Source: CAMPKL01 sp963805925
GTDB taxonomy: Bacteria > Acidobacteriota > Terriglobia > Bryobacterales > UBA6623
DNA length: 64,000 bases
Direction of reading: 5' to 3'
NCBI GenBank assembly: GCA_963805925.1
Contig: CAWDWB010000003.1
Span: 434,001-498,000 of the forward strand
The translations under genes were made by a program, and so were the position numbers. Below, one piece after another: positions 54,793 through 63,459 of this stretch (position 1 is its first letter; each line of letters starts with the position of its first letter). A model generated the notes under the pieces. It was not told the origin of the DNA. It saw only the letters and a list, made by a program, of their open reading frames with translations, and did no database searches.

Positions 54793-56277
54793 GTGCGGGT
54801 TTTTACCCGCAGAATGCCCGATCAAGCTCTTACCGCTGCGGCGATAGCCCTCAATCGATTTGGCCTCGGGGCCCGTCCTGGGCAAGCTCCGTTGGACGAT
54901 CCCGCGGTTTGGCTCAAGGGCCAGTTCGACAGCTACGAACCGCTCCCCGCAGCCATTGCGAAATTGGGCGACCCGCAGGCGCGTCTAGCGGCGACGATGG
55001 AAACGCTGCTTCAGTTGCGTGCGGCGGCTCGCGGCCGGCAAGAGACCAATCAAGAGAACCGACGAGCGATGTTGCGCGAGGCGCGCGACCGTTATCTCGA
55101 TGCCGTCAATGCCCGCGCCGAAGCGGCCCTGACGAGTTCGGCGCCTTTCGTCGAGCGGCTTGTCCATTTCTGGTCCAATCACTTCGCCGTCTCCATGGAC
55201 AAGGCAGCGGCGATCCCGTTCATTTCCATCTTTGAATCGACCGCAATCCGTCCGCATGTGCTCGGGCGCTTCGAGGACATGCTGCTAGCGGTCGAGCGGC
55301 ATCCGGCGATGTTGCTCTACCTCGATCAAGCGCAATCGATCGGCCCCAACAGCACCTTGGCGCAGTTCGCCGAACGCCGCCAGGCCAAGCGAACGCCTGG
55401 GCTAAATGAGAATTTGGCGCGCGAAATTCTCGAATTGCACACGCTCGGCGCCCGCAGCGGCTACACCCAAGAGGACGTCACGGAATTTGCCCGGGCAATG
55501 ACCGGCTGGACGGTGGACCTCCCCGCGCCCGGCATGGCCAACGCCCGGCGGCGCTTTGGCCGACGCGGCGCTGTCGAAGAGGCACAGCCGTCCGCTGACG
55601 GTTTTGTCTTCCGAGAGGCAATACACGAACCCGGAACGCGAACGATCTTGGGCCACGAATACACGCAGGAAGGCGAAGCGCAGGCGCGGGCCATCTTGCA
55701 CGACATCGTAAGCGCCCCTGCCACGGCCAAACACGTTGCGACGAAACTCGCTGCGCACTTTGCAGGCGACGAGCCGCCGCAAGCGCTGGTCGATCGGCTG
55801 GCTGCCGCATTTCAGAAATCCGGCGGCGATCTGCCGACAGTCTATCGCGCCTTAGTCGATTCGCCGGAAGCGTGGGAGCCTGCGCCTACGAAGTTCAAGA
55901 ACCCCTGGGAATGGGCGATATCGGCCCTGCGCGGCTGCGGCATCGATGGAGTCGGCCATCCGCTGCCGACGAAAGTGCAGATTGCGCCGCTGCTGCAGCA
56001 ACTGGGTCAACCCGTGTGGCGTCCGGGGTCGCCAGCAGGGTGGGACGACACTGCGGCGACCTGGGCTGCACCGGACGCGATTTTGCGGCGCGTAGAACTC
56101 GCGCAGCGGTTTGCCGCAGGCGTGAGCCGCCAGGACACGATGGATCCTATTGCGTTGGCCGAACAACTATTGCCGGGCTCGCTGGGCGACGCCACGAAAA
56201 CGGCCATATCCGCCGCCGATAGCCGTGTCACGGCAATCGCCCTGCTGCTGGTCTCGCCGGAATTTCAAAGGCGCTAA
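54793..56277 (+). CDS. DUF1800 family protein
   Basis: About 494 residues. It shows ALNRFGLGARPGQAPLDDPA, the FWSNHFAVSMDKAAAIPFIS block, NENLAREILELHTLGARSGY and TGWTVDLPAPG, all typical of DUF1800. Such proteins occur in pairs with DUF1501 in Acidobacteriota and Planctomycetota; function unknown, perhaps extracytoplasmic. GTG 54793 lies inside a hairpin and ATG 54814 just after it; which is used is unclear. Confidence 0.9.
   Translation: MRVFTRRMPDQALTAAAIALNRFGLGARPGQAPLDDPAVWLKGQFDSYEPLPAAIAKLGDPQARLAATMETLLQLRAAARGRQETNQENRRAMLREARDRYLDAVNARAEAALTSSAPFVERLVHFWSNHFAVSMDKAAAIPFISIFESTAIRPHVLGRFEDMLLAVERHPAMLLYLDQAQSIGPNSTLAQFAERRQAKRTPGLNENLAREILELHTLGARSGYTQEDVTEFARAMTGWTVDLPAPGMANARRRFGRRGAVEEAQPSADGFVFREAIHEPGTRTILGHEYTQEGEAQARAILHDIVSAPATAKHVATKLAAHFAGDEPPQALVDRLAAAFQKSGGDLPTVYRALVDSPEAWEPAPTKFKNPWEWAISALRGCGIDGVGHPLPTKVQIAPLLQQLGQPVWRPGSPAGWDDTAATWAAPDAILRRVELAQRFAAGVSRQDTMDPIALAEQLLPGSLGDATKTAISAADSRVTAIALLLVSPEFQRR
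54795..54810. other. Hairpin at the DUF1800 translation start
   Basis: GCGGGT and ACCCGC pair across TTTT and lie between the two possible start codons. No T-tract follows on either strand, so a terminator is unlikely; an effect on translation initiation is possible. Confidence 0.4.
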
Positions 56278-56290
56278 GAAGAGGATAACC

Positions 56291-57445
56291 ATGAGCAACA
56301 AACTCAGTCGCCGTCGTTTCGTGTCGCTTGCTTCAGCGGGCGTAGCGATGTTGATCGCGCCGCGGCTTACTTTCGCCAACGCCGGGACCGACCAGCGCTT
56401 CGTTTTCTTCATTCTTCGCGGCGCCGCCGACGGTTTAGAGATGGTGATCCCTTATGGTGATCCGAACTACGTCCGGGCGCGCGGTGCGTTGGCCGTTTCG
56501 ATGGACAAGGCAACAAAACTCGACGCGACCTTCGCTCTACACCCGGCGTTAACGAGGACAGCGGCGCTATTCGGCAAATCCGAGGCGTTGTTCGTACATG
56601 CCGTGGCGTCGTCGTTCCGCGATCGCTCCCACTTCGACGCGCAGAACGTTCTCGAAACCGGCGGCAAGGCGCCGTACGCGCAGAAGGACGGCTGGCTGAA
56701 CCGCTTAGCTGCCATGTTGCCGTCTGCGCCAGCCGCGCCCATCGCCTTTGCTTCGACCGTGCCGGCTGCCTTGCGCGGGCCGACGGGAGTAAACTCCTAC
56801 GCGCCTTCGAATTTGCCCGATGCGTCGGACGATCTCTATGCGCGCGTGGCGATGCTCTATGAGCAAGACGCACAACTCCACAAGCTCTGGACCGCCGCCA
56901 TGGAGACGCGCAATATGGCGGAAGGCGTCGGAAACGGGCGCGATGCGGCGAGCTTAGGCAAACTGGCCGCATCATTCCTCGCCCAAGACGACGGCCCGCG
57001 CATCGCCATGCTTGAGAGTTCCGGCTGGGACACGCATAACCAACAGGCGGGCAGGCTCAATCGGCAATTCGCCGGACTTGACGCGACGCTCGGCGCGCTG
57101 CGCGACGGGCTCGGCGACGTTTGGCAAAAGACCACGATCCTAGTCGCCACCGAATTCGGTCGCACAGTAGCGCCGAACGGCACCGGCGGCACAGACCACG
57201 GCACCGCCACGGCGGCAATCGTCGTCGGCGGCGCAGTGCAAGGCGGACGCGTGATCGCCGACTGGCCAGGGCTTGCGCCAGGGGATCTCTACGAGGGCCG
57301 CGACCTGCGTCCCAAGACGGCGATCGACGGACTCATCTCCGGCGTGGCGGGCGAAGCGCTGGGCATCGAGCCGGAGTTGATTCTACGCACCCTCTTCGCT
57401 GACGCCGGCACGAAGAAAGCGATGAGCGGGTTTCTTCGCCGCTAG
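56291..57445 (+). CDS. DUF1501 family protein with Tat signal
   Basis: 384 residues. MSNKLSRRRFVSLASAGVAM has the twin-arginine motif SRRRF. The domain shows FFILRGAADGLEMVIPYGDP, SHFDAQNVLETGGK, SSGWDTHN and TEFGRTVAPNGTGGTDHGTA, in keeping with the alkaline-phosphatase-like fold of DUF1501. Exported after folding, probably with cofactor or metal. It starts 13 bases after DUF1800, forming the usual pair. Confidence 0.93.
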   Translation: MSNKLSRRRFVSLASAGVAMLIAPRLTFANAGTDQRFVFFILRGAADGLEMVIPYGDPNYVRARGALAVSMDKATKLDATFALHPALTRTAALFGKSEALFVHAVASSFRDRSHFDAQNVLETGGKAPYAQKDGWLNRLAAMLPSAPAAPIAFASTVPAALRGPTGVNSYAPSNLPDASDDLYARVAMLYEQDAQLHKLWTAAMETRNMAEGVGNGRDAASLGKLAASFLAQDDGPRIAMLESSGWDTHNQQAGRLNRQFAGLDATLGALRDGLGDVWQKTTILVATEFGRTVAPNGTGGTDHGTATAAIVVGGAVQGGRVIADWPGLAPGDLYEGRDLRPKTAIDGLISGVAGEALGIEPELILRTLFADAGTKKAMSGFLRR

Positions 57446-57451
57446 CGATTG

Positions 57452-57610
57452 CGCTGGATAGAGCGAACCTTGCTGCACTTGCAGTACTTCTTTCGACACC
57501 TGTTGGATGCGTTCGGCAATGGCCCAACCATGATTGGGACCGAGCCGCAGACTGCGCAGGATCAATAGATCCAGCGTGCCTTGCGGCAGATCGATGCGGT
57601 TTTCCAGCAC
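57452..57610 (-). pseudogene. PadR-family regulator, N-terminal fragment
   Basis: From a GTG at 57608-57610 the frame reads LPQGTLDLLILRSLRLGPNH and GWAIAERIQQVSKEVLQVQQ then GSLYPA, the first 53 residues of a PadR winged helix. The following residues no longer match and instead antisense the end of the DUF1501 gene, six bases away. The wing and dimer helix are missing, so this is a truncated relic or part of a larger deletion. Confidence 0.8.
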
Positions 57611-57616
57611 GAATAC

Positions 57617-57679
57617 TTTACCCCTTGTACTTCGACAAGAACATGCTACGTCAGCTCTTGTCGAAGTACAAGGGGTAAA
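57617..57679. repeat. Perfect 24-bp inverted repeat before the PadR fragment
   Basis: 57617-57640 and 57656-57679 are perfectly complementary, with a 15-nt spacer. Each arm contains TGTACTTCGACAAGA or its complement. It lies immediately upstream of the PadR start, and on the minus strand the proximal arm holds AAGGGG, ten bases before the GTG, so the repeat could be both the operator and a hairpin covering the ribosome site. Confidence 0.85.
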
Positions 57680-57810
57680 TTCCGAAGGAGCTAGGGCCGG
57701 GACGGCCGAGATGCAATGTTCCGGCTCTTTCTTGTGCGGCTGACCTGCGCGACCTGTTTCCGGGCGGTTTTCTTCGCTCGCGACACGCAGGCCAGGGCGC
57801 TCAACTCGGT

Positions 57811-58464
57811 TCAAAGTGCGGCGAGGGCTTCGAGGATGGCGTCGGGGTCAAGCCGCGTCGTGTAGTCTTCATCCACGTAAGCCAGCCGCACGATTCCTTG
57901 TCGGTCGAGCACAAAGGTTGCCGGTAGGGGAAGCTGTTTGGCTCCCTGCTCGCCGTTCACTTCGTGCAGGTCGTGCTTCGATGCAGCGTAAACGGCCAGC
58001 AGGTCGTCAGGTAGCGTATAAACGATCCCGAAACTCCTCGCTACGACATTGCCCACATCGCTGAGCACGGCAAATGCCAGGCCGTTCTTCTGCTCCGTAG
58101 TGAGCGAGTTGTCAGGCAGTTCCGGCGATATAGCCAGCAGCGTTGCGCCGGCGACCTGGATCTCGGGTAGGGCGCGCTGCAGTCCGCGCAACTCCACATT
58201 GCAATAGGGACACCAGCCGCCGCGGTAGAAACTGATCACGACGGGCCCGTTCTGAAACTGCTCTTCCAGCCGGACCGATCGGCCCCGAGCGTCCGCCAGG
58301 ACAAAGTCCGGCGCCTTGTCGCCTTCCTTCGCCGCGCCTCGACGCGTGTCGCTGGCCGCGAGTTGCTTTGCGGCCCGTTCGATCGTCGACCGCTTGAGCG
58401 GCGACATCAACGCCAGGCGTTCCTCTCGCATGGCCTGAAGTTCCCGTGTCGTTTCAAGGGGCAT
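57811..58464 (-). CDS. Peroxiredoxin-like AhpC/TSA protein
   Basis: 217 residues. The thioredoxin fold begins GDKAPDFVLADARGRSVRLE and the active site is ISFYRGGWCPYCNVELRGLQ, with a CxxC. It lacks the usual PxxxTxxC peroxidatic motif of typical AhpC and belongs to the group of larger Prx-like proteins with an N-terminal helical extension. It probably reduces peroxides or disulfides. ATG 58462-58464 follows soon after the moeZ terminator. Confidence 0.88.
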   Translation of the reverse strand: MPLETTRELQAMREERLALMSPLKRSTIERAAKQLAASDTRRGAAKEGDKAPDFVLADARGRSVRLEEQFQNGPVVISFYRGGWCPYCNVELRGLQRALPEIQVAGATLLAISPELPDNSLTTEQKNGLAFAVLSDVGNVVARSFGIVYTLPDDLLAVYAASKHDLHEVNGEQGAKQLPLPATFVLDRQGIVRLAYVDEDYTTRLDPDAILEALAAL

Positions 58465-58483
58465 CGAGTCTGGCCCGAACAAA

Positions 58484-58507
58484 GGGGACGGTCATAAGAC
58501 CGTCCCC
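58484..58507 (-). terminator. Terminator of the cysM-mec-cysO-moeZ operon
   Basis: GGGGACGGTC (58484-58493) pairs perfectly with 58498-58507 across a 4-nt loop; on the minus strand CCTTTGTT follows. It lies between the moeZ stop and the peroxiredoxin start. Confidence 0.75.
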
Positions 58508-58514
58508 GCTCTGA

Positions 58515-59702
58515 TTAGTACTTGGGCGTGCTGGGATCGACGTCGTCGCTCCAGCGTAGAATGCCGCCCGTCAGATTCGTAACGCGAGAGAAGCCCATCT
58601 CTTTGAGAATGCCTTGGGCCTTGGCGCTGCGGCCGCCCATCTTGCAATGGACGATGATGTCGGCGGTGGAGTCGAGTTCGCCGACGCGTTGTGCGACCTG
58701 CCCAAGCGGAATCAAGGTCGAGCCCTCGATCTTGGCGATGTCGTACTCGTGCGGCTCGCGTACGTCGAGGATGAAGATATCGTCGCCGCGGTCCATGCGA
58801 GCTTTGAGTTCGAGCGGCGTAATTTCAGGCATTTTTCCTTGATCCTGCGCTTCGGCAGCGGCTTGTTGCGGGATGCCGCAGAACTCCTGATAATCGATGA
58901 GTTCCTTCACGGTCGGGTTGTCGCCGCAGACGGGGCACTCCGGGTTCCGGCGCAGCTTCAGCTCGCGGAACTTCATGTTGAGGGCGTCGTAGAGTAGCAA
59001 GCGTCCACTCAGGGTCGTGCCTTTGCCAAGAATCAACTTGACGGTCTCGGTCGCTTGGATCGAACCGATGAGTCCGGGCAGAATTCCCAATACGCCGCCT
59101 TCGGCGCAGCTCGGGACCAGGCCCGGGGGCGGCGGCTCGGGATACAAGCAGCGGTAGCAAGGGCCGTCTTCGTAATGGAAGACCGTTGCCTGCCCTTCGA
59201 AGCGGAAGATCGAGCCGTAAGCGTTGGGCTTGTCGAGCAACACGCAAGCGTCGTTGACGAGGTAGCGTGTCGGGAAATTATCGGTTCCATCGACGACGAC
59301 ATCGTAGTCCTTGAATATCTCCAGAGCATTCGCGCTCGACAGCGGCACGTTGTACTTGTCGATCTTGAGCGCCGGGTTGATGTCTTGCATCGAGTCGGCG
59401 GCCGAGTCGATCTTGAGACGACCCACGTCCTTGGTGCCGTGAATGACCTGGCGTTGTAGGTTGGTGACGTCGACGACGTCAAAGTCGACAATGCCGATGC
59501 GTCCAATGCCGGCGGCGGCAAGATACAAGCCCAACGGAGCGCCCAGACCGCCCGCGCCGATCATCAGCACTTTGGCGTTCTTCAGACGGCGCTGCCCTTC
59601 CATGCCGACTTCGGGCAGGATCAGGTGACGGCTATAGCGCAGGATCTCTTCGTTGGTGAGTTCAGGCAACGCGGACACCGGCGTTTGCGTGGCAGTGGCC
59701 AT
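58515..59702 (-). CDS. moeZ: Sulfur carrier adenylyltransferase/sulfurtransferase MoeZ
   Basis: 395 residues. ThiF/MoeB adenylation domain: YSRHLILPEVGMEGQRRLKN, VLMIGAGGLGAPLGLYLAAA, DGTDNFPTRYLVNDAC and zinc cysteines CPVCG. From about residue 295 a rhodanese domain with IVHCKMGGRSAKAQGILKEM (active Cys) follows. MoeZ adenylates the carrier's C-terminus and passes sulfur to it. It starts two bases downstream of the cysO stop. Full length and intact. Confidence 0.95.
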   Translation of the reverse strand: MATATQTPVSALPELTNEEILRYSRHLILPEVGMEGQRRLKNAKVLMIGAGGLGAPLGLYLAAAGIGRIGIVDFDVVDVTNLQRQVIHGTKDVGRLKIDSAADSMQDINPALKIDKYNVPLSSANALEIFKDYDVVVDGTDNFPTRYLVNDACVLLDKPNAYGSIFRFEGQATVFHYEDGPCYRCLYPEPPPPGLVPSCAEGGVLGILPGLIGSIQATETVKLILGKGTTLSGRLLLYDALNMKFRELKLRRNPECPVCGDNPTVKELIDYQEFCGIPQQAAAEAQDQGKMPEITPLELKARMDRGDDIFILDVREPHEYDIAKIEGSTLIPLGQVAQRVGELDSTADIIVHCKMGGRSAKAQGILKEMGFSRVTNLTGGILRWSDDVDPSTPKY

Positions 59703-59704
59703 GG

Positions 59705-59980
59705 TCAGAATCCCCCGGCGATCGAAGGCACGATCGACACGGTGTCGCCATCCTTGACGGCGGTGTCGTTGCGGTCAAGATAGCGGATGTCGTCGTCGTT
59801 CACGTAAACGTTGACGAAGCTTCGCAGTTTGCCCTCGTCGTTGAAGATTTGCTTCTTCAGGTCGGGATGCGCATCGGTCAGCTTGGTCAAGAGTTCGCCG
59901 GCAGTGGACGCACTGATTTCGACTGAGTCAGCGCCGCCTGCGTACTGCCGCAGGGGAGTGGGGATGAGGATCTTCGCCAT
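59705..59980 (-). CDS. cysO: Sulfur carrier protein CysO (MoaD/ThiS family), GGF end
   Basis: 91 residues of the beta-grasp family. MAKILIPTPLRQYAGGADSV opens it and the C-terminus is DTVSIVPSIAGGF. Family members end in Gly-Gly, the site of adenylation and thiocarboxylate formation; here a Phe follows. Removal of the Phe, presumably by the JAMM peptidase encoded next door, would be needed first. The ATG at 59978-59980 is two bases after mec. Confidence 0.92.
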   Translation of the reverse strand: MAKILIPTPLRQYAGGADSVEISASTAGELLTKLTDAHPDLKKQIFNDEGKLRSFVNVYVNDDDIRYLDRNDTAVKDGDTVSIVPSIAGGF

Positions 59981-59982
59981 GA

Positions 59983-60405
59983 TTAGTCTCCGTGTTCTAG
60001 TTCTTCTTTGTCCGCGTGTGTCTGGTCCGCATCGGGCAGCCAAGAGTTCGCGTGGTCAAACTTGCCTTGCTTAATGGACAGGACCACGAACGAATACCAG
60101 GGACAAGAGTTCTTCAAATCCGTTTCTGAAAAGTAGGCATCGCAATCGGGGTGCGAGTGATAGATGCCGATCAATTCCTTGCCTTGCTCGCGGGCGGCGC
60201 GATCGGCCTTCATCAGGTGATCGGGGCTGAGCTGGTAGTAGGCGCGCTGCGAACCTTCGGCCGAGTTTTCGAGACGCACCGCCGACTCGACGACCTTGTT
60301 GCCGTTCGTAATCGTGCCGATCATCGCGCCGACGCATTCGTTGGGATACGTCGCCTCGGCGTGGCTCTTCATTTCAGCAAAGGGCTGTTGTTCGATACGC
60401 AGCAT
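59983..60405 (-). CDS. mec: JAMM/MPN+ metallopeptidase, Mec-like
   Basis: 140 residues. Zinc motif IGIYHSHPDCDAYFSETD (HxHx7SxxD) and the upstream Glu in YPNECVGAMIG are all present. Mycobacterial Mec releases cysteine from the CysO-cysteine adduct. In this cluster it may also trim the extra Phe of the carrier. It abuts the cysM stop with no gap. Confidence 0.93.
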   Translation of the reverse strand: MLRIEQQPFAEMKSHAEATYPNECVGAMIGTITNGNKVVESAVRLENSAEGSQRAYYQLSPDHLMKADRAAREQGKELIGIYHSHPDCDAYFSETDLKNSCPWYSFVVLSIKQGKFDHANSWLPDADQTHADKEELEHGD

Positions 60406-61332
60406 TTAGTCCGTCCAGAATTCGTCGCTCAGGTACTTGTCGGCGCTGTCGCAGAAGACAGTGACGACGACGCCGCTGCCGGCCGCGCGCGCGACACGCA
60501 GAGCCGCGACGACATTAGCCCCGGCGGAGATACCGACCAGTAACCCTTCTTCGCGGGCCAGGCGCTTGACCATGGCGTGGGCGTCTTCGGTGTCGACGGC
60601 GATGTTGTCATCGGCGAGCGTCGGATCGTAGATCGCCGGCACGATGGCCGTTTCGAGATGCTTCAGCCCTTCGAGACCGTGGAAGCCGGTGGAAGGCTGC
60701 ATCGACGTTAGCTTGACGTACGGGGCCTTCTCGCGGAAATAGCGGCCGACTCCAGTGAACGTGCCGGTCGTGCCCAGGCCGGTGACGAAGTGCGTGATGC
60801 GGCCTTCGGTCTGCGCCCAGATCTCCGGCCCCGTGGTGCGGTAGTGCGCCAGCCAGTTCGCCGGGTTGCCGTATTGGTCGGGGTAGAAATACTTTTCGGG
60901 GTCGGACTGGTACTCGGCCTGGCAGGCGCGGATGGCGCCGTCGGTGCTTTCGCCGGCAGGCGTCAAGACGAGATCGGCTCCGTAAGCGTGGAGAATCTTC
61001 TTCCGCTCCGGCGAGGCATTCGCCGGCAGGAAAAGCTTGACCTTGTAGCCCTTGGCGGCGGCAATCATCGCGTAAGCGATGCCGGTGTTGCCGCTGGTGG
61101 CGTCAACGATCGTTTTGCCGGGCGTGAGCTTACCTGTACGCTCGCCGTCGAGGATCATGCTCAGCGCCGGACGGTCCTTTACCGAGCCGCCAGGGTTGAA
61201 ATATTCGGCCTTGGCGTAGATCTCGACGCCTGGCAAATCCGCGACCACTTTATTGAGGCGGATGAGCGGCGTGTTCCCGATTTGGTCGAGGATAAAGTGT
61301 GACTTTTGTTGCACTTGTGCGACAGCAGACAT
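60406..61332 (-). CDS. cysM: Cysteine synthase, CysM-type
   Basis: 308 residues. A PLP enzyme with IGNTPLIRLNKVVADLPGVE, the Lys motif GGSVKDRPALSMI, the substrate loop VDATSGNTGIAYAMIAAAKG and the phosphate site VTGLGTTGTFTGVGRYF. In the CysO pathway it transfers sulfur from the carrier thiocarboxylate to activated serine. The ATG at 61330-61332 is preferred to an upstream ATG at 61395. First gene of the operon. Confidence 0.93.
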   Translation of the reverse strand: MSAVAQVQQKSHFILDQIGNTPLIRLNKVVADLPGVEIYAKAEYFNPGGSVKDRPALSMILDGERTGKLTPGKTIVDATSGNTGIAYAMIAAAKGYKVKLFLPANASPERKKILHAYGADLVLTPAGESTDGAIRACQAEYQSDPEKYFYPDQYGNPANWLAHYRTTGPEIWAQTEGRITHFVTGLGTTGTFTGVGRYFREKAPYVKLTSMQPSTGFHGLEGLKHLETAIVPAIYDPTLADDNIAVDTEDAHAMVKRLAREEGLLVGISAGANVVAALRVARAAGSGVVVTVFCDSADKYLSDEFWTD

Positions 61333-61737
61333 TGGCTCGCCAACTCCCAATCCCCGGCTCGCGAGCGCCTGGCGGAGAAACTCCCAGTGTAGCAAGGGAC
61401 AATCTCCTGGTTCCCGCTAGAGATAGAGGGGATTCGTACGTTTGTTGGATGACACAATAGGCCGAAGGTTGCAGGAATTTGCTGTTCGGCGACCGCTAAG
61501 CGGACGTAGCGGCAATTGACCTACGGGAGCATCTTAGTCTTCTCGGAAGAGTCGCATAGGGCCTGGGTCGGGTTCTGACGGGCAAGATGGCCGCGAATTA
61601 TCAGAGTCCTCAAGGGATGTGGCGAGGCGACGGTAGGACTGGCAGGACCGCACGAGACCGATGGCTTAGTATGAAGGCCATTGACTGCCGAAGCCGGCAA
61701 CCTGGTTCCAGGTTCGGCAGAGTTTAGTGGAGACGCC
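61333..61737. other. Divergent intergenic region with one stem-loop
   Basis: About 400 bases without a recognisable gene. At 61685-61720, AACCTGG/CCAGGTT around TT form a stem extended, after an 8-nt bulge, by CTGCCG/CGGCAG. This lies 17 bases before the GH35-like start and may affect its expression. Confidence 0.5.
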
Positions 61738-63312
61738 ATGCGTATTTTTGTCCTAGCCCTCCTCACGGTATCGTTACTTGGCGCGGAGTCGATACCGCGA
61801 TTGGAGCGAGTCGACAACCATTACCGCCTGCTTGTTGACGACCAACCCTTTCTACTGCTCGGAGGACAAGTTCACAATTCAAGCGCCTGGCCCAAAACAT
61901 TGGAAACGGTTTGGCCGCAAGCGCGGGAGATGAATGCCAATACGCTAGAGATCCCCATCTACTGGGAGGATTTTGAACCTCAGCCGGGCGAGTTCAACTT
62001 CAAGAACGTCGATCAGATCGTTTCGGATGCCCGCCGCGAGGGCTTCCGGCTGGTGTTGTTGTGGTTCGCGACTTGGAAGAACGGCGCCATGGACTACGCG
62101 CCGAGTTGGATCAAGGCCGACCCAGAGAAATATCCGAAAATGATCGGCCCCGACGGCAGGCCGGTCCGCGTCCTGTCTCCGCATGCCAGAGCAACGCGCG
62201 AGGCGGATGCTCGGGCATTCGGCGCGTTCATGAAACATCTCAAGCAGATCGACGGGGAGAACCGGACGGTGATCATGGTGCAAGTTCAGAACGAGCCGGG
62301 ATCGCTATTTACGGCTCGCGACTATTCTGCCGAGGCAAATCGACTTTTCGTAGGCAGGGCCCCGGACAGCCTAGTAAAAAGTCTTGGCAAGACCCCTGGC
62401 ACGTGGGAGGAGGTCTTCGGCTCCGAGGAGGCCGAGGAGGCGTTTGCCGCGTACTACGTTGCAAGCTACCTAGACGCCGTGGCCGCGGCGGGCAAGTCTG
62501 AATACCCGCTTCCGCTTTCAGTGAACGTGTGGCTCCGCGAACGCAAGAGTTGGGAGCGACCGGGCGAGGAGTACCCTTCCGGAGGAGCCACATCCAACAT
62601 GTTGGATATCTGGAAAGCGGCCGCCCCGAACATCGATGTCATCGGCCCTGACCTTTACGTGATGGATTATGTCGGCTACCGCGAAGTTTGTGACGCCTAT
62701 AGCCGCCCCGACAACCCATTGTTGATTCCCGAAACCGGCGGCACAGGACCGTTTGTCCGCTACTTCTTCTACGCGCTGGCCGACTATGGCGCCGTTGGCT
62801 TCTCTCCCTTTGGGTTCAACCGGACGGACGGCGGCAGCTCTCTCAGCGAACCCCTGAGCGGTATGGCCGCGAACTATCGCCTCGTGGGACCGGCAGGCGC
62901 GCTCCTCGATCGACTGCGCGGCACCGGGAAGCTCCTAGCTGCCGTCGAGGAGGATCAAATCACCAATCAGAAATTGGACTTTGACGACTACGAAGTTCTG
63001 GCGCAATGGGGTTCCATCCGCAACAGCTACGGCGGTGAATTTGGTTCGGGCACCCCCAACAGGACGGGCCGCGTCATGGTTGGGCAAGTGGGGCCGGATG
63101 AATTCTACGTCATTGGCTTTGACACGCTTGTGAACTTTCGCCCACGTCGCGGTGATCCGAAGTCCCAGGTGCAGTTCGACCGGGTCGAAGAAGGCCGCTT
63201 TGTCGACGGAAAGTGGACAATGGATCGACTCTGGAACGGCGATCAAGTATTCTTTGGCCTGCGGCTCCCGTCAGACGGCCGCACGTTGAGAATCCAGCTG
63301 AGACGCTATTGA
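61738..63312 (+). CDS. GH35-like glycosidase, secreted
   Basis: 524 residues. Signal peptide MRIFVLALLTVSLLGAESIP. The TIM-barrel starts with VDDQPFLLLGGQVHNSSAWP and NTLEIPIYWEDFEPQPGEFN; the acid/base motif is VQVQNEPGS and the candidate nucleophile is the Glu in IPETGGTGP, as in family 35/42 beta-galactosidases. The C-terminal domain (about 420-524) is beta-rich, as in DUF5597-containing enzymes. Probably acts on beta-galactoside polysaccharide outside the cytoplasm. Confidence 0.85.
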   Translation: MRIFVLALLTVSLLGAESIPRLERVDNHYRLLVDDQPFLLLGGQVHNSSAWPKTLETVWPQAREMNANTLEIPIYWEDFEPQPGEFNFKNVDQIVSDARREGFRLVLLWFATWKNGAMDYAPSWIKADPEKYPKMIGPDGRPVRVLSPHARATREADARAFGAFMKHLKQIDGENRTVIMVQVQNEPGSLFTARDYSAEANRLFVGRAPDSLVKSLGKTPGTWEEVFGSEEAEEAFAAYYVASYLDAVAAAGKSEYPLPLSVNVWLRERKSWERPGEEYPSGGATSNMLDIWKAAAPNIDVIGPDLYVMDYVGYREVCDAYSRPDNPLLIPETGGTGPFVRYFFYALADYGAVGFSPFGFNRTDGGSSLSEPLSGMAANYRLVGPAGALLDRLRGTGKLLAAVEEDQITNQKLDFDDYEVLAQWGSIRNSYGGEFGSGTPNRTGRVMVGQVGPDEFYVIGFDTLVNFRPRRGDPKSQVQFDRVEEGRFVDGKWTMDRLWNGDQVFFGLRLPSDGRTLRIQLRRY

Positions 63313-63419
63313 CGTACAGCCCACATGCGGGCGCTCGCGGCTGAATAGCCCGACGACGGAGCGGACTTGCCAGGGCAGAGCGAGGTGTTCGTCAACAACG
63401 AGCTCTCGTGACCTACAAA

Positions 63420-63451
63420 GAAGCCTTCCGGACGATCGTCCGGAAGGCTTC
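63420..63451. terminator. Bidirectional terminator
   Basis: Fourteen bases at 63420-63433 pair perfectly with 63438-63451 around GATC. A T-rich tail follows on both strands (TCTCCC on plus, TTTGT on minus). It lies between the convergent ends at 63312 and 63460. Confidence 0.85.
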
Positions 63452-63459
63452 TCCCTTGC

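Noticed and set aside
54795..54810. Hairpin considered as a terminator for the aldolase operon.
   Set aside because: No T-tract follows on either strand, and the hairpin lies inside the DUF1800 start region.
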